47,685 nucleotides of DNA from DATMNI01 sp035570275. GTDB lineage: Bacteria > Acidobacteriota > Terriglobia > Bryobacterales > Bryobacteraceae. This document shows positions 24,305-32,145 of this stretch, one piece after another (the first letter of the stretch is position 1; each line of letters begins with the position of its first letter). The stretch is from NCBI GenBank assembly GCA_035570275.1, contig DATMNI010000039.1:1-47685 (forward strand), in the 5' to 3' direction. A program made the position numbers and the translations under genes. The notes beneath the pieces are model-generated. The model was not told where the DNA came from. It saw only the letters and a program-made list of their open reading frames with translations, and did no database searches.

Positions 24305-26200
24305 TCACTGGTTGAGCTGGAATCCCTTATCCAGTTCGTAGATCTTGCCGTTGGCGTTCATGCCGTACAGGCGCAGGTGGAAGGTGGCGGGAAAGTTCTT
24401 GGCGATGCCCGCCAGCGGACGCATTTGACCCTTCGCCCCCACGGCGATCACGCGGTACCCCTGGCCATCGGCGGCGACGTTGCCGGTCCACAGCCACAAC
24501 ATGGATCGCGTGGCCCGAGTGTCCTTGGTGATCTTGGCCTCGAACGGCGGCGGCAGCCTGACCGAAAAATCTTCCGTGGGCGTCACGATGGCGAACGGAA
24601 CCTTGGGGCTGTTGGATTCAATCTCCTGCAGCACGATATCCCGCGATTCGAATTTGTACGACTTGTTCATGCTCTCCAGATGGCCTTCGCGCACCACGTG
24701 AAGCACCCAGTCGTGCGACCGGTCCGGCGCTTCCCCGGTGAAGTGCTCGCCCGAGAACTTCTTGCCCTTGCTGGTCTCGCCGTTAACGGGGTTGAACCAA
24801 TAGACATCGTAGCTGTGCTTTTCCACCGTCAATTCCAAGGGGCCGGGCTTTTCGATATAGACCACGTACTCGGTGTCTTCCAAAGCCAGCGCGCGCCCCC
24901 CATCCACGTCGAAGTATGGCTCCAGCTCCCAGTGGCGGGTGTCGGACATGAAATCGAACCAGGCCGTCATCTGTTTGACGCCGGGAGAATTGGCGTACGG
25001 CGCGCCGGAGCCGGTGTTGGCATAGGTGACGTACTGGCCGTCCATGGTGACGTTCCACAAGCGCCGGCGCAGGGCCGCGGCATCCAGATCGCCGGGCGAC
25101 TGCTTACCGGCGCCGCTGTCTTCACGGCCGAAATCCAGGTTTACAAACGGCGCGGCGTAGAGCTGATGCTCAACCGCGCAAATGTTGTCATCCGACGTTC
25201 CGTACGAGGCGTAGTCCATCCAGCCGTCATCCAGCAGCGGCGCCGAGGTGACATGCGCGCCCGAGCCGCGGGGATGGTGGAACGGGTCCATCTCTTTCAG
25301 CAGCAGGCCGGTCTCCTTCAGCAGCGCGCGGCCATCCGGGTAGTCTTCAAAATGCTCCACCCCTTGCCAGGTGACGTGCATGCCGGAATAGCGCGCCACC
25401 ACGTAACGGATGAAGCGGCGCCGCTGCTCCCAGTTCGGGAAGAGCTTCGCCAGTTGGCCGTCGCCCCCTCCCAGAATCAGGTCGGCCGTGATGCCTTTCT
25501 CGTTCAGATAGCGCACCCGCTGATCAAGCTTTTGGAACTGCGCCAGATTGGGCGAATCGGCCGATTGATAAGCCGCGTCGGGCCCGGCGCCCAGCAGCAG
25601 CCCGCGCAGATGATTGAACTTTTGCGCGGCGCGGGCGTCGGCGATGGCGTGGAATGCCGCGTCATCCAGAAAGGCGAAACGCATTTCGGTAGCGCCCATC
25701 CAAAGGTGCGCCTGGTCCAGGCCGGCGGCGGTTTTTTCCGTGTAGGCCCAGTGGTGGACGTTGGCCACTCGCAGATATCCCGCCGATGGCGAAGCGGCGG
25801 CGGTAAAGCTGCCGGTCTTGCCGTCGGCAGCGGCGATATTGCCGGAGACCCGGTAGTCCCACTCGCCGGCCTCGGTGGGGGAGAAGCGCACCACCATCTT
25901 CCGTCCGCCATCCCAAAAGCCCGGCATGGCGTAGGTATGGTGCCGGGGAGAGCGGAACTCCGCCTTCAGTTCGACGGTCTTATAGGGCTCCGGATGCCGT
26001 GCCGCATCGGCATCGTTAAGTTCGAAGACCAGGTCGCAGGGCGAATAGGCCGGCGTATTGTTGCAGGCCTGCGCCCAGAGCCCGGCCGGCAGCAATGCCA
26101 GCATTGTGGGGCAGGTTGTTAACCTGCGGCGGATTGTCAATCCGCCTAAGCCCGCCCAACAAGCTGCCAGCCGTTTAAGGACCCACTCTCGAATTGCCAT
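24305..26200 (-). CDS. Secreted DUF5060 domain protein (glycoside-hydrolase-like)
   Basis: 631-residue exported protein. After the leader comes a DUF5060 beta-sandwich at about residues 55-130 (CDLVFELNDADA, GFWDGGRKMVVRFSPTEAGE, WDYRVSGN). A TIM-barrel-like part follows with NVHHWAYTEKTAAGLDQAHL, FNHLRGLLLG and GITADLILGGGDGQLAKLFP, and the end is beta-rich. DUF5060 usually precedes GH-type barrels, so a polysaccharide or glycoside role is inferred. The signal peptide is interrupted: MAIREWVLKRLAACWAG and LALLPAGLWAQA are split by about 16 residues encoded by a REP-like element. An open frame reaches 26287, but the ATG at 26200 starts the leader-like sequence; no strong ribosome site is seen. 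Confidence 0.8.
   Translation of the reverse strand: MAIREWVLKRLAACWAGLGGLTIRRRLTTCPTMLALLPAGLWAQACNNTPAYSPCDLVFELNDADAARHPEPYKTVELKAEFRSPRHHTYAMPGFWDGGRKMVVRFSPTEAGEWDYRVSGNIAAADGKTGSFTAAASPSAGYLRVANVHHWAYTEKTAAGLDQAHLWMGATEMRFAFLDDAAFHAIADARAAQKFNHLRGLLLGAGPDAAYQSADSPNLAQFQKLDQRVRYLNEKGITADLILGGGDGQLAKLFPNWEQRRRFIRYVVARYSGMHVTWQGVEHFEDYPDGRALLKETGLLLKEMDPFHHPRGSGAHVTSAPLLDDGWMDYASYGTSDDNICAVEHQLYAAPFVNLDFGREDSGAGKQSPGDLDAAALRRRLWNVTMDGQYVTYANTGSGAPYANSPGVKQMTAWFDFMSDTRHWELEPYFDVDGGRALALEDTEYVVYIEKPGPLELTVEKHSYDVYWFNPVNGETSKGKKFSGEHFTGEAPDRSHDWVLHVVREGHLESMNKSYKFESRDIVLQEIESNSPKVPFAIVTPTEDFSVRLPPPFEAKITKDTRATRSMLWLWTGNVAADGQGYRVIAVGAKGQMRPLAGIAKNFPATFHLRLYGMNANGKIYELDKGFQLNQ
26105..26150. 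repeat. REP-like element inside a signal-peptide coding region
   Basis: TGTGGGGCAGGTTGTTAACCTGC then GGCGGATTGTCAATCCGCC, the same two-stem element as at 19564, here within codons of the DUF5060 gene. On the minus strand it reads GGLTIRRRLTTCP without a stop and keeps the frame. Confidence 0.85.
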
Positions 26201-26353
26201 ACACTCAGTGTATCCAGGGAGCGGCCGGCCAGTGAGCAGTGTAATGGGCCTGACGATGCGTTGAAAAGCGATTGAAGCGGCGGTCATGACACTTCCCTGG
26301 TTGCTGCCGGGGCGAGTCGGTCCGCTCGGTTATTGAGGGCGTTTCGTGAGTTT

Positions 26354-26683
26354 TCATAACGCTCCGGCCGCGGTTGGCGGAATTACCAAACGAACCCATT
26401 TTGAAGCTGCATCCCGAAGAAAACGAAACCGCTTGCGCCCCATCGAACGAACCCATTTTGCCTGCAACCGGCGGATGGGGGCATCGACGAGGACGATCTG
26501 GCTGGCGCTGGTGAGTGACAGTCGAAGATGAGTGCGGTAGAGAGCTTCGATCTCTCCGGGGTTTTCGCCGGGGCTGATATGGGATTCGGCGTGGATGCCG
26601 GATTTGCGGGCGTTGAAGCCGGAGGCGGCCTGGCCTTCGGGAGTGTGGGGCCAGTCGATGGCGGCTTGAGCTTGCGATGTCAT
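26354..26683 (-). CDS. Small uncharacterised protein (TPEGKAASRFNALKHGIH-like family)
   Basis: 109-residue protein starting MTSQAQAAIDWPHTPEGQ and containing GFNARKSGIHAES, a pattern I know from uncharacterised acidobacterial proteins of roughly 150-250 residues. Here the middle is short, and the C-terminus (KWVRSMGRKRFRFLR, SKWVRL) is encoded by two copies of the CGAACCCATTTTG sequence. It may be a truncated member. GGGAGGAGGAGATCAT before the ATG is a very strong ribosome site. No function is assigned. Confidence 0.55.
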   Translation of the reverse strand: MTSQAQAAIDWPHTPEGQAASGFNARKSGIHAESHISPGENPGEIEALYRTHLRLSLTSASQIVLVDAPIRRLQAKWVRSMGRKRFRFLRDAASKWVRLVIPPTAAGAL

Positions 26684-26869
26684 ATGATCTCCTCCTCCCA
26701 GATAAGCATGGGAGCGCGGAGGCGGTGGCCGATGAGATGTGCAAGTTGTTGAAGGGATGGGGTAGGAATATTTAATTCGGTCGTGACTCCTCCGCTGCCA
26801 AAGGTCACTTGGTCCGAGTCGGCAATGTGAGCGGCACCTGGCTCGTCACATTCACCTGTGCCGGCGTAT

Positions 26870-26927
26870 TGTTGCGGGCCTGCGACCAAAGCCCGGCAGG
26901 CAGCAATGACAGGAGCGCCGCGGGCCC
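26870..26927 (-). pseudogene. Copy of the DUF5060 signal-peptide region
   Basis: About 58 bases encode LLPAGLWSQARNNTPA, matching LLPAGLWAQACNNTPA of the DUF5060 protein at roughly 85 percent of bases by eye (26045-26103). It lacks the inserted repeat element. The surrounding open frame to 26805 continues QVNVTSQVPLT and stops. It is a leftover of a related secreted-protein gene. The rest of 26684-26988 shows nothing else. Confidence 0.6.
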
Positions 26928-26988
26928 AACTGAATTCCCATAATAGACAGTGTGTTGGCTATCGGCGGACGCCGATCTTAGCTTTTGC

Positions 26989-27375
26989 TCAGGCGGCAAG
27001 CTGTTCACGAATTGCCCGCTCCACTTTGCTATCGAGACAGACCCAGATCACAGCGCCACTCGGGTGCTTGTACGGAACGGGCTTCTTCAAGTAATGCGGT
27101 TTCGCCATCACCCACGCGTAGGTATTCCGATACCGCCCCAGCCGTGCTTCGCTGGGACGCATCCCGGCTTTCGCCGCGTTCTTGCGGTACGCGTTGGCCG
27201 TTAGCGGACCTTTGCATTCGACTATTTCACAGAAACCGGTAATCGTGCCGGAACCGCTCGGAATCAGCCCAATGACTTCCCGGATAGCCGTTCTGGAACC
27301 ACGAATCTCCCACGTCTTTTTGCCGTCGAGGATCATATCTACCGAGGGGTGCCGGATCAAAAGACCACGAAACAT
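26989..27375 (-). CDS. ASCH domain protein
   Basis: 128-residue ASCH/PUA-like protein: GLLIRHPSVDMILDGKKTWEI at the start is the family signature, followed by GTITGFCEIVECKGPL and the ending AVIWVCLDSKVERA. ASCH folds bind RNA or modified nucleotides; some members cleave N4-acetylcytidine. GGAGATGCTAC precedes the ATG at 27375; a longer frame to 27414 is less likely. It lies about 120 bases downstream of the small HNH-linked gene on the same strand. Confidence 0.85.
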   Translation of the reverse strand: MFRGLLIRHPSVDMILDGKKTWEIRGSRTAIREVIGLIPSGSGTITGFCEIVECKGPLTANAYRKNAAKAGMRPSEARLGRYRNTYAWVMAKPHYLKKPVPYKHPSGAVIWVCLDSKVERAIREQLAA

Positions 27376-27496
27376 GTAGCATCTCCAGTTGCCAGAATAC
27401 CAACCGCTCTGCAATACAACTCAGTCTGCCAGATCCCGTCCCCTTTGCCTGCGGGTTCCCGCCCAACCTGCTCTCGCCGCCCCGCCACCGGCAATC

Positions 27497-27928
27497 TTAC
27501 CTTCGTCGCCTTGCCGCATTTAGAACCCTCGAATCTTCGGAGTCGGTCACAAACTTCGGCGTGTAGCAGATCGCATAAGGGCGAATGAAGTTCTGGTCAA
27601 GTGGTTCACCAGTGCTCCTCTTCTTAAGAACGGACTTGAGCCGCTGCTTGCCCTCAAACAGCTTCAGACTGGTAAACGTGTAGTTCGTGGTTCTTGCGGC
27701 GGTGATTTCTATCTCTTCAAGCAAGGCCCACGCAAAGAGGTAGCGAGTTCCTTCCGCTGGACTGAACAAGACTGGCAGACGTTCACCGGAAAGTTTGGCA
27801 TCCCGGAGAAGCCGAGCGGCAGTAACCCATGCCCTTCCTTCTGGGTATACCCCGCTCCCGCCGGTGGCCTGTGACTCCGTCAGATAATCGGAGTGTTTGA
27901 TCGTGTAGATGCAGAATTGCGTAAGCAT
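27497..27928 (-). CDS. Uncharacterised protein coupled to the HNH endonuclease
   Basis: 143-residue protein, MLTQFCIYTIKHSDYL at the start. The segment LPVLFSPAEGTRYLFAWALL is followed by an alternating beta pattern (EIEITAARTTNYTFTSLKLF), like the small barrels of PUA/EVE/ASCH folds, but I cannot name a family. The C-terminus is very basic (NAARRRR). GGAGGCGTAGATCC before the ATG overlaps the HNH stop codon, five bases upstream, so the genes are translationally coupled. Binding of nucleic acid or a modified base is a guess from context. Confidence 0.6.
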   Translation of the reverse strand: MLTQFCIYTIKHSDYLTESQATGGSGVYPEGRAWVTAARLLRDAKLSGERLPVLFSPAEGTRYLFAWALLEEIEITAARTTNYTFTSLKLFEGKQRLKSVLKKRSTGEPLDQNFIRPYAICYTPKFVTDSEDSRVLNAARRRR

Positions 27929-27933
27929 GGGAT

Positions 27934-28809
27934 CTACGCCTCCACAACTACAGCCTGAGCGTTGAGCAAAGCGCATGCTTGTTCAATGGTTAGCGGGGAC
28001 TCACCGCGGTGGATAACGGCGTGACAATTAGGGCACACGGGTCGCAGGTCGTTAATCGGATCGATCCGGTATGTCACGCCAATCGCCGATAGGGGCACGA
28101 GATGGTGGACATGAATGAGATCCTTCATCGTCTCACCGTACCTGTCGCCGAAGCGCATCCCGCATACAGAGCAGGGCAAGCCATGATGTGCAAGGCACGT
28201 CTCACGAGCACCAGGATCACGTTCGAAGCGGTTCAGCAACACGGCGACCCGGCCGCCTTCAAAATAGATCGCCGAGGTCGCTTCCTCATCGCGCCCTACG
28301 AGCACGGGGCGGCCTGCCACAGTCGTATAGGAAGGATTGGGCACTGACAAGAATTCTGTGACGCCAACAGAGTGAGCGTCGCGGATATTCCGAGGAGATT
28401 TCCTATTGGCGCAAATGGAGAGCGCGGCATAGTGTGACTCCTCAAGCGACGGCAGGGCCAAGGGAAGTTCCGACAGCGGTATTCTAGTCATCAGGCAGCC
28501 TGGTGCCCGCTTATAAGGACGCCCATGGAATTTCGTACGCGCCGGGGCCGCTTCCTTATCGACCAGAACGTTCAGCCCTCCAGAGTCTAATACAAGGCAC
28601 TCAACCCAACCGACGTTCAGGCGCACGCCCCATTCCCAAAGCGTGACGCCCCAGCGGTCATTGTGTCGTGACGCCAGGTACTTGATGGCTCCGACAAGGA
28701 AGTCGATATAACTCTGCATTGGGTTACCCGGGGCTTTAGCGAAGACCTCACAGATAACCTCCTCGGCAGCGGCCGGATCTTTTCTGTCTTCGACGGTAAT
28801 TCTTGGCAT
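27934..28809 (-). CDS. HNH endonuclease, McrA-like C-terminal domain
   Basis: 291-residue protein. The C-terminal HNH nuclease (about residues 195-280) has the zinc cysteines in CSVCGMRF and CPNCHAVIHR and the catalytic HVHHLVPLS, followed by DPINDLRPV. This is the type found in McrA-like modification-dependent enzymes. The preceding segment FEGGRVAVLLNRFERDPGAR is the usual lead-in. The N-terminal 170 residues are unassigned and probably recognise the target. AAAGGAATAGCC sets the start. It is followed by a coupled small gene and an ASCH gene. A type IV-like restriction function is inferred, not shown. Confidence 0.85.
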   Translation of the reverse strand: MPRITVEDRKDPAAAEEVICEVFAKAPGNPMQSYIDFLVGAIKYLASRHNDRWGVTLWEWGVRLNVGWVECLVLDSGGLNVLVDKEAAPARTKFHGRPYKRAPGCLMTRIPLSELPLALPSLEESHYAALSICANRKSPRNIRDAHSVGVTEFLSVPNPSYTTVAGRPVLVGRDEEATSAIYFEGGRVAVLLNRFERDPGARETCLAHHGLPCSVCGMRFGDRYGETMKDLIHVHHLVPLSAIGVTYRIDPINDLRPVCPNCHAVIHRGESPLTIEQACALLNAQAVVVEA

Positions 28810-28881
28810 GGCTATTCCTTTTCGGCTGGTGTACTCGTCAGCGATATGGACCCCGCGGCGATCTACCGCGGGGCAAAATTC

Positions 28882-29202
28882 TCACGGCGCAAATGGCTTC
28901 GGGCTCCCGGTGCGGTTGGCAGAGAACTGCGCGTGCAGTTCTTTCATCTGGTCAAGCACCCAGTCGTAAGACGGCAGCATCTCGGGCTGAGCGAGGAGCA
29001 GCGTATCGACGGAACGGACCAAGAGGCCGGGAGAGTTCCCGGCCTCGATCAGGTTGTGGCAAGTGTCGCAGGCAGCCCAGCCGCCCAGGCTCTGATCGAC
29101 CAAGGTGTCATGCCTGGCGACTAAGAAGCTGCGAGCCGGATAAATCCAGGCGGGGCTGGGGGTTGAGCAGAAATCGCATACCGGTTGGGGGGTGTGGGCC
29201 AT
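28882..29202 (-). CDS. Small Cys-rich protein of unknown function
   Basis: 106-residue protein with two CxxC pairs: VCDFCSTPSP near the N-terminus and WAACDTCHNLIEAG in the centre, likely a single zinc-binding unit. The pattern PAWIYPARSF is found in a widespread uncharacterised bacterial family. It lies upstream of the HNH gene on the same strand, 72 bases away, and may belong to the same transcript. No function is assigned. Confidence 0.7.
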   Translation of the reverse strand: MAHTPQPVCDFCSTPSPAWIYPARSFLVARHDTLVDQSLGGWAACDTCHNLIEAGNSPGLLVRSVDTLLLAQPEMLPSYDWVLDQMKELHAQFSANRTGSPKPFAP

Positions 29203-29544
29203 TGGGGTTGTTAGAGCAACAGTGTGAATCCGACTTAGAGAACGGCTCCTACGCCGCGGTAATATTCCCGGTCACGGCGCTTCCAATTCAAATGGGCTTT
29301 ATAGCAGAATCTATGGGTAGGATGTTGTCGAAAAGCCGCCAGTTCAGAGCGAAGCTGGCGACCATAGTCTCCATAGTCAGCGACAGCCCCCAACTCAGCA
29401 CGAATCGGCATGCCCGCGGAAGCAGTCCCATATATCTCATGATATACACTAACGGCTATTCACGGGACAGTCACGGCGATTTTCTGTCTTCATTTTACAT
29501 AACTCTGCATTATTTCACATTCCAGTGCGCCGCACCCAGGGGAG
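29203..29544. other. Gap with no gene seen
   Basis: About 340 bases between divergent genes. I translated it mentally in three plus frames looking for a HigB-like toxin ahead of the HigA-like gene and found none. It is AT-richer than its surroundings near 29430-29520, where promoters for the next gene would lie, but no clear -35/-10 pair stands out. Confidence 0.6.
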
Positions 29545-29883
29545 GTGCTCAAGGAGTTGTGCCTGGACCCTTTGAATCTAACCATCACAGCAACCGCGCG
29601 CGCGCTCGGCGTGAGCCGCAAGACGCTGTCCGGCATCCTGAACGGGCGCGCCGAATTCAGCCCCGAGATGGCGGTCCGCCTCTCTATCGCCTTCAACACC
29701 AGTGCTGAAAGCTGGCTCAACCAGCAACTGCAGTATGATCTCTGGCATGCTGAAAAAACCCGCAAGCGGCTACACGTAGCGAAATTGAGCCGCCTGAACG
29801 GTAAATACTTGCCAGTGGATCGCTGTCGAGTCTTCATCGTAGAATCAGAACGAACCGCAGGAGGTCCACATGCCTTTCATTGA
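29545..29883 (+). CDS. HigA-like XRE-family antitoxin, orphan and N-terminally incomplete
   Basis: 112 residues from a GTG at 29545. The helix-turn-helix is clear: TITATARALGVSRKTLSGIL then FSPEMAVRLSIAFNTSAESW and YDLWHAEK, all as in HigA antitoxins. In-frame codons before the GTG encode HPGEV, the normal family N-terminus, but no ATG is found before an in-frame TAA, so the true start is lost or uses a rare codon. No HigB gene is adjacent. The C-terminus runs past the usual end and overlaps the cupin gene by 14 bases. It is probably a decaying remnant. Confidence 0.65.
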   Translation: MLKELCLDPLNLTITATARALGVSRKTLSGILNGRAEFSPEMAVRLSIAFNTSAESWLNQQLQYDLWHAEKTRKRLHVAKLSRLNGKYLPVDRCRVFIVESERTAGGPHAFH

Positions 29884-30187
29884 TACCAAGAATCTGCCGG
29901 TTGTCGAACGCTTGCCCGGCTGGAGAGGCCGCTATTTCGATTCTCCCAGCATGACATTCGGACACTACGAGTTCGACGCGGGCTCGTCGATCCATGAGCA
30001 TTTCCACCCTCAGGAAGAGGTCTGGCAAATCATCGAAGGCGAACTGGAAATAACCATCGGTGGCGTTACCCAGCGCTCTGGTCCCGGCTCGGTTGGAATC
30101 GTTCCACCCAACACACCGCATGCCGTGAAAGCGATCTCAAGCGGGAGAGCTATTGTCGTAGATTATCCTTTGCGCCAAGCCACATGA
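29870..30187 (+). CDS. Cupin domain protein
   Basis: 105-residue single-domain cupin. Motif 1 is seen as HEHFHPQEEVWQIIEGE (metal-binding His and Glu), and motif 2 as GIVPPNTPHAVKA. Cupins of this size are enzymes or ligand-binding proteins; the substrate is unknown. GCAGGAGGTCCAC before the ATG is an excellent ribosome site. Its stop overlaps the start of the amylase gene (ATGA), so the two are co-translated, which hints at a sugar-related role. Confidence 0.88.
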   Translation: MPFIDTKNLPVVERLPGWRGRYFDSPSMTFGHYEFDAGSSIHEHFHPQEEVWQIIEGELEITIGGVTQRSGPGSVGIVPPNTPHAVKAISSGRAIVVDYPLRQAT

Positions 30188-32049
30188 CCGTGCTCAAATC
30201 TTGCGTGCTGGCTTTCTTCGCGCTGGCGTGCGGAGCCGCGCCCAAAGTGGAAAAAGTGGAGCCGCCGAACTGGTGGGCGCCGCACACCTTTAACCCGGTG
30301 CAGGTTCTGCTCACCGGCAGCGGCCTCCAGTCTGCCACTGTCACCAGCGCCTCCAAGGCCATCAAGCCCGAGGTCCGTTTCGCATCCGCGGATGGCCGGT
30401 ACCTGTTCGTCTACCTCGATATCGCGCGCAACGCGGCGCCAGGTCCGTATCGGTTCGATGTCAAGAGCGCCGCCGGCGGGACCACTTTCACCTTCGCTCT
30501 GGAGCGCCCGCTCGACCCCCACGGCCGCTTCCAGGGTTTCAGTCCCGACGACGTGATCTACCTGCTGATGCCGGACCGGTTCGCCAACGGCGACCCGTCG
30601 AACGACAGCCCGCCGGAATTCGGGCGGCCCGCCGACCGCAACACGGTGTTGGCGTATCACGGCGGCGACCTCCGCGGCGTTCGCGAGCGCCTTGGCTACC
30701 TGAAGGACCTCGGCGTCACCGGCGTCTGGATGACGCCTGTCTACAAAAACTCCAACACCGCTGCCAGCCCGTATCACGGCTATCACACGGTGGATTTCTA
30801 CGCTGTGGAGCCGCGATTCGGAACCATGGCGGAGTTTCGCGGCCTGGTCGATGCGGCCCACGCGGCCGGCGTCAAAGTGGTGCAGGACCAGGTGGCCAAC
30901 CATTCCGGCCCTCACCATCCGTGGGTGACGAATCCGCCCACCCGCACATGGTTCAACTTCCTGGACCGAACCCCGCGGCCCCGCAACAATTTCGATATCG
31001 CCGCCCTGTCTGACCCCTACGCCCGGCCCAAACGCCTTGAGCTTCCCCTGCGCGGCTGGTTCGCCGGCAGCCTGCCGGATTTCAATCAGGACGATCCGCT
31101 GATGTCGGACTACCTGGTGCAGAACGCGCTCTGGTGGATTGGCATGACCGGCGTCGACGCCATCCGCCAGGACACCTATCCCTACGTGGACCGCCCGTTC
31201 TGGCAGCAGTGGCAAGCGGCCATCACCCGGCAGTATCCCAAGCTGGTGGTGGTGGGCGAGATTACGGCGCCGTCGCCGGCATCGCTGTCGTTCTTCCAAG
31301 GCGGGGTAAAGCACGGCGGAATCGATACTGGTCTGGCGAGCATGCTGGATTTTCCGCTGCAGCGAGCCACCCGCGAGGTCTTCGCGCAAGGCCAGCCGAT
31401 GACCCGGCTCACCGACGTTCTGGCGCAGGACTCGCTCTATCTGCACCCCGAGATGCTGGTAGCCTTCGCCGGAAACCACGACGGCGAGCGCATGCTCACT
31501 GCCGCCGGTGGCGATATTGGCAAGCTCCTGATGGCCCAGTCGTTTTTGTTGACCACCAGGCGCACGGTGCATCTGTACTATGGCGACGAGATCGCGATAG
31601 GGAAGGGCGGGGACCGCACCGATCGCGGTATCCGCGCCGATTTCCCCGGCGGCTTTCCCGCTGACATGCTGCCTGGCGCTGTGAATGCTTTCACGCCCGA
31701 AGGACGCACCGGCGACGCCGCCGTAGTGTTCGATTGGATGCGCCGGCTGCTGCATTTCCGCCAGGCGCACACGGCCCTCCGGCGCGGCCGCCTGGTGCAG
31801 CTTTTCGTCACCGCCGATCAATACGCCTATCTGCGCAGCGCGCCCGAGGAATCCGTGCTGGTCGTGTTAAATCGTGCCGGCGCCGCCAAGCCGGTCGAGA
31901 TCGAACTGGACGACCTGTTGGGCGAACTGGCGATCCCCGATGGATTGCGCTTCCGGCCCTGGGGGGCGGGGCCGGAACTCCCGGTTTCGTCCGGTAAGGT
32001 GGTGATCGCCCAACCCAAGGAAATCGAGATCTACTGGGCCACGCGCTGA
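30184..32049 (+). CDS. GH13 alpha-amylase family enzyme (cyclomaltodextrinase-like), exported
   Basis: 621 residues with a signal peptide (about 1-18, FFALACGAAP). A beta-sandwich N-domain (about 20-110) of the cyclomaltodextrinase type precedes the barrel. GH13 motifs in order: IYLLMPDRFANGD (about 125), VVQDQVANHSG (region I), GVDAIRQDTYPY with the nucleophile Asp near 326 (region II), VVVGEIT with the acid Glu near 358 (region III), and AFAGNHDGER with the transition-state Asp near 432 (region IV). Some cyclomaltodextrinase-group enzymes are periplasmic, for example SusA-like ones. Likely hydrolysis of maltodextrins or cyclodextrins outside the cytoplasm. Confidence 0.92.
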   Translation: MTVLKSCVLAFFALACGAAPKVEKVEPPNWWAPHTFNPVQVLLTGSGLQSATVTSASKAIKPEVRFASADGRYLFVYLDIARNAAPGPYRFDVKSAAGGTTFTFALERPLDPHGRFQGFSPDDVIYLLMPDRFANGDPSNDSPPEFGRPADRNTVLAYHGGDLRGVRERLGYLKDLGVTGVWMTPVYKNSNTAASPYHGYHTVDFYAVEPRFGTMAEFRGLVDAAHAAGVKVVQDQVANHSGPHHPWVTNPPTRTWFNFLDRTPRPRNNFDIAALSDPYARPKRLELPLRGWFAGSLPDFNQDDPLMSDYLVQNALWWIGMTGVDAIRQDTYPYVDRPFWQQWQAAITRQYPKLVVVGEITAPSPASLSFFQGGVKHGGIDTGLASMLDFPLQRATREVFAQGQPMTRLTDVLAQDSLYLHPEMLVAFAGNHDGERMLTAAGGDIGKLLMAQSFLLTTRRTVHLYYGDEIAIGKGGDRTDRGIRADFPGGFPADMLPGAVNAFTPEGRTGDAAVVFDWMRRLLHFRQAHTALRRGRLVQLFVTADQYAYLRSAPEESVLVVLNRAGAAKPVEIELDDLLGELAIPDGLRFRPWGAGPELPVSSGKVVIAQPKEIEIYWATR

Positions 32050-32145
32050 CCGGCCCCCGACCCGCCTCGAACCGTTCGTGGGGAGCCTCGCCGGCTCCAG
32101 TTGCGGGCTCCAGGGTCGCCCCCATTTCGGCATATACTGTGGAGC

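Noticed and set aside
26680..26889. Minus-strand open frame of 69 codons
   Set aside because: It overlaps the signal-peptide remnant in another frame and has no ribosome site or family features.
29220..29520. Possible HigB toxin gene before the HigA-like gene
   Set aside because: No HigB-like pattern was found in the three plus frames; stops are frequent.
30163..31821. Minus-strand open frame of 552 codons opposite the amylase gene
   Set aside because: Antisense shadow of a gene with all four GH13 motifs; the protein has no family features.
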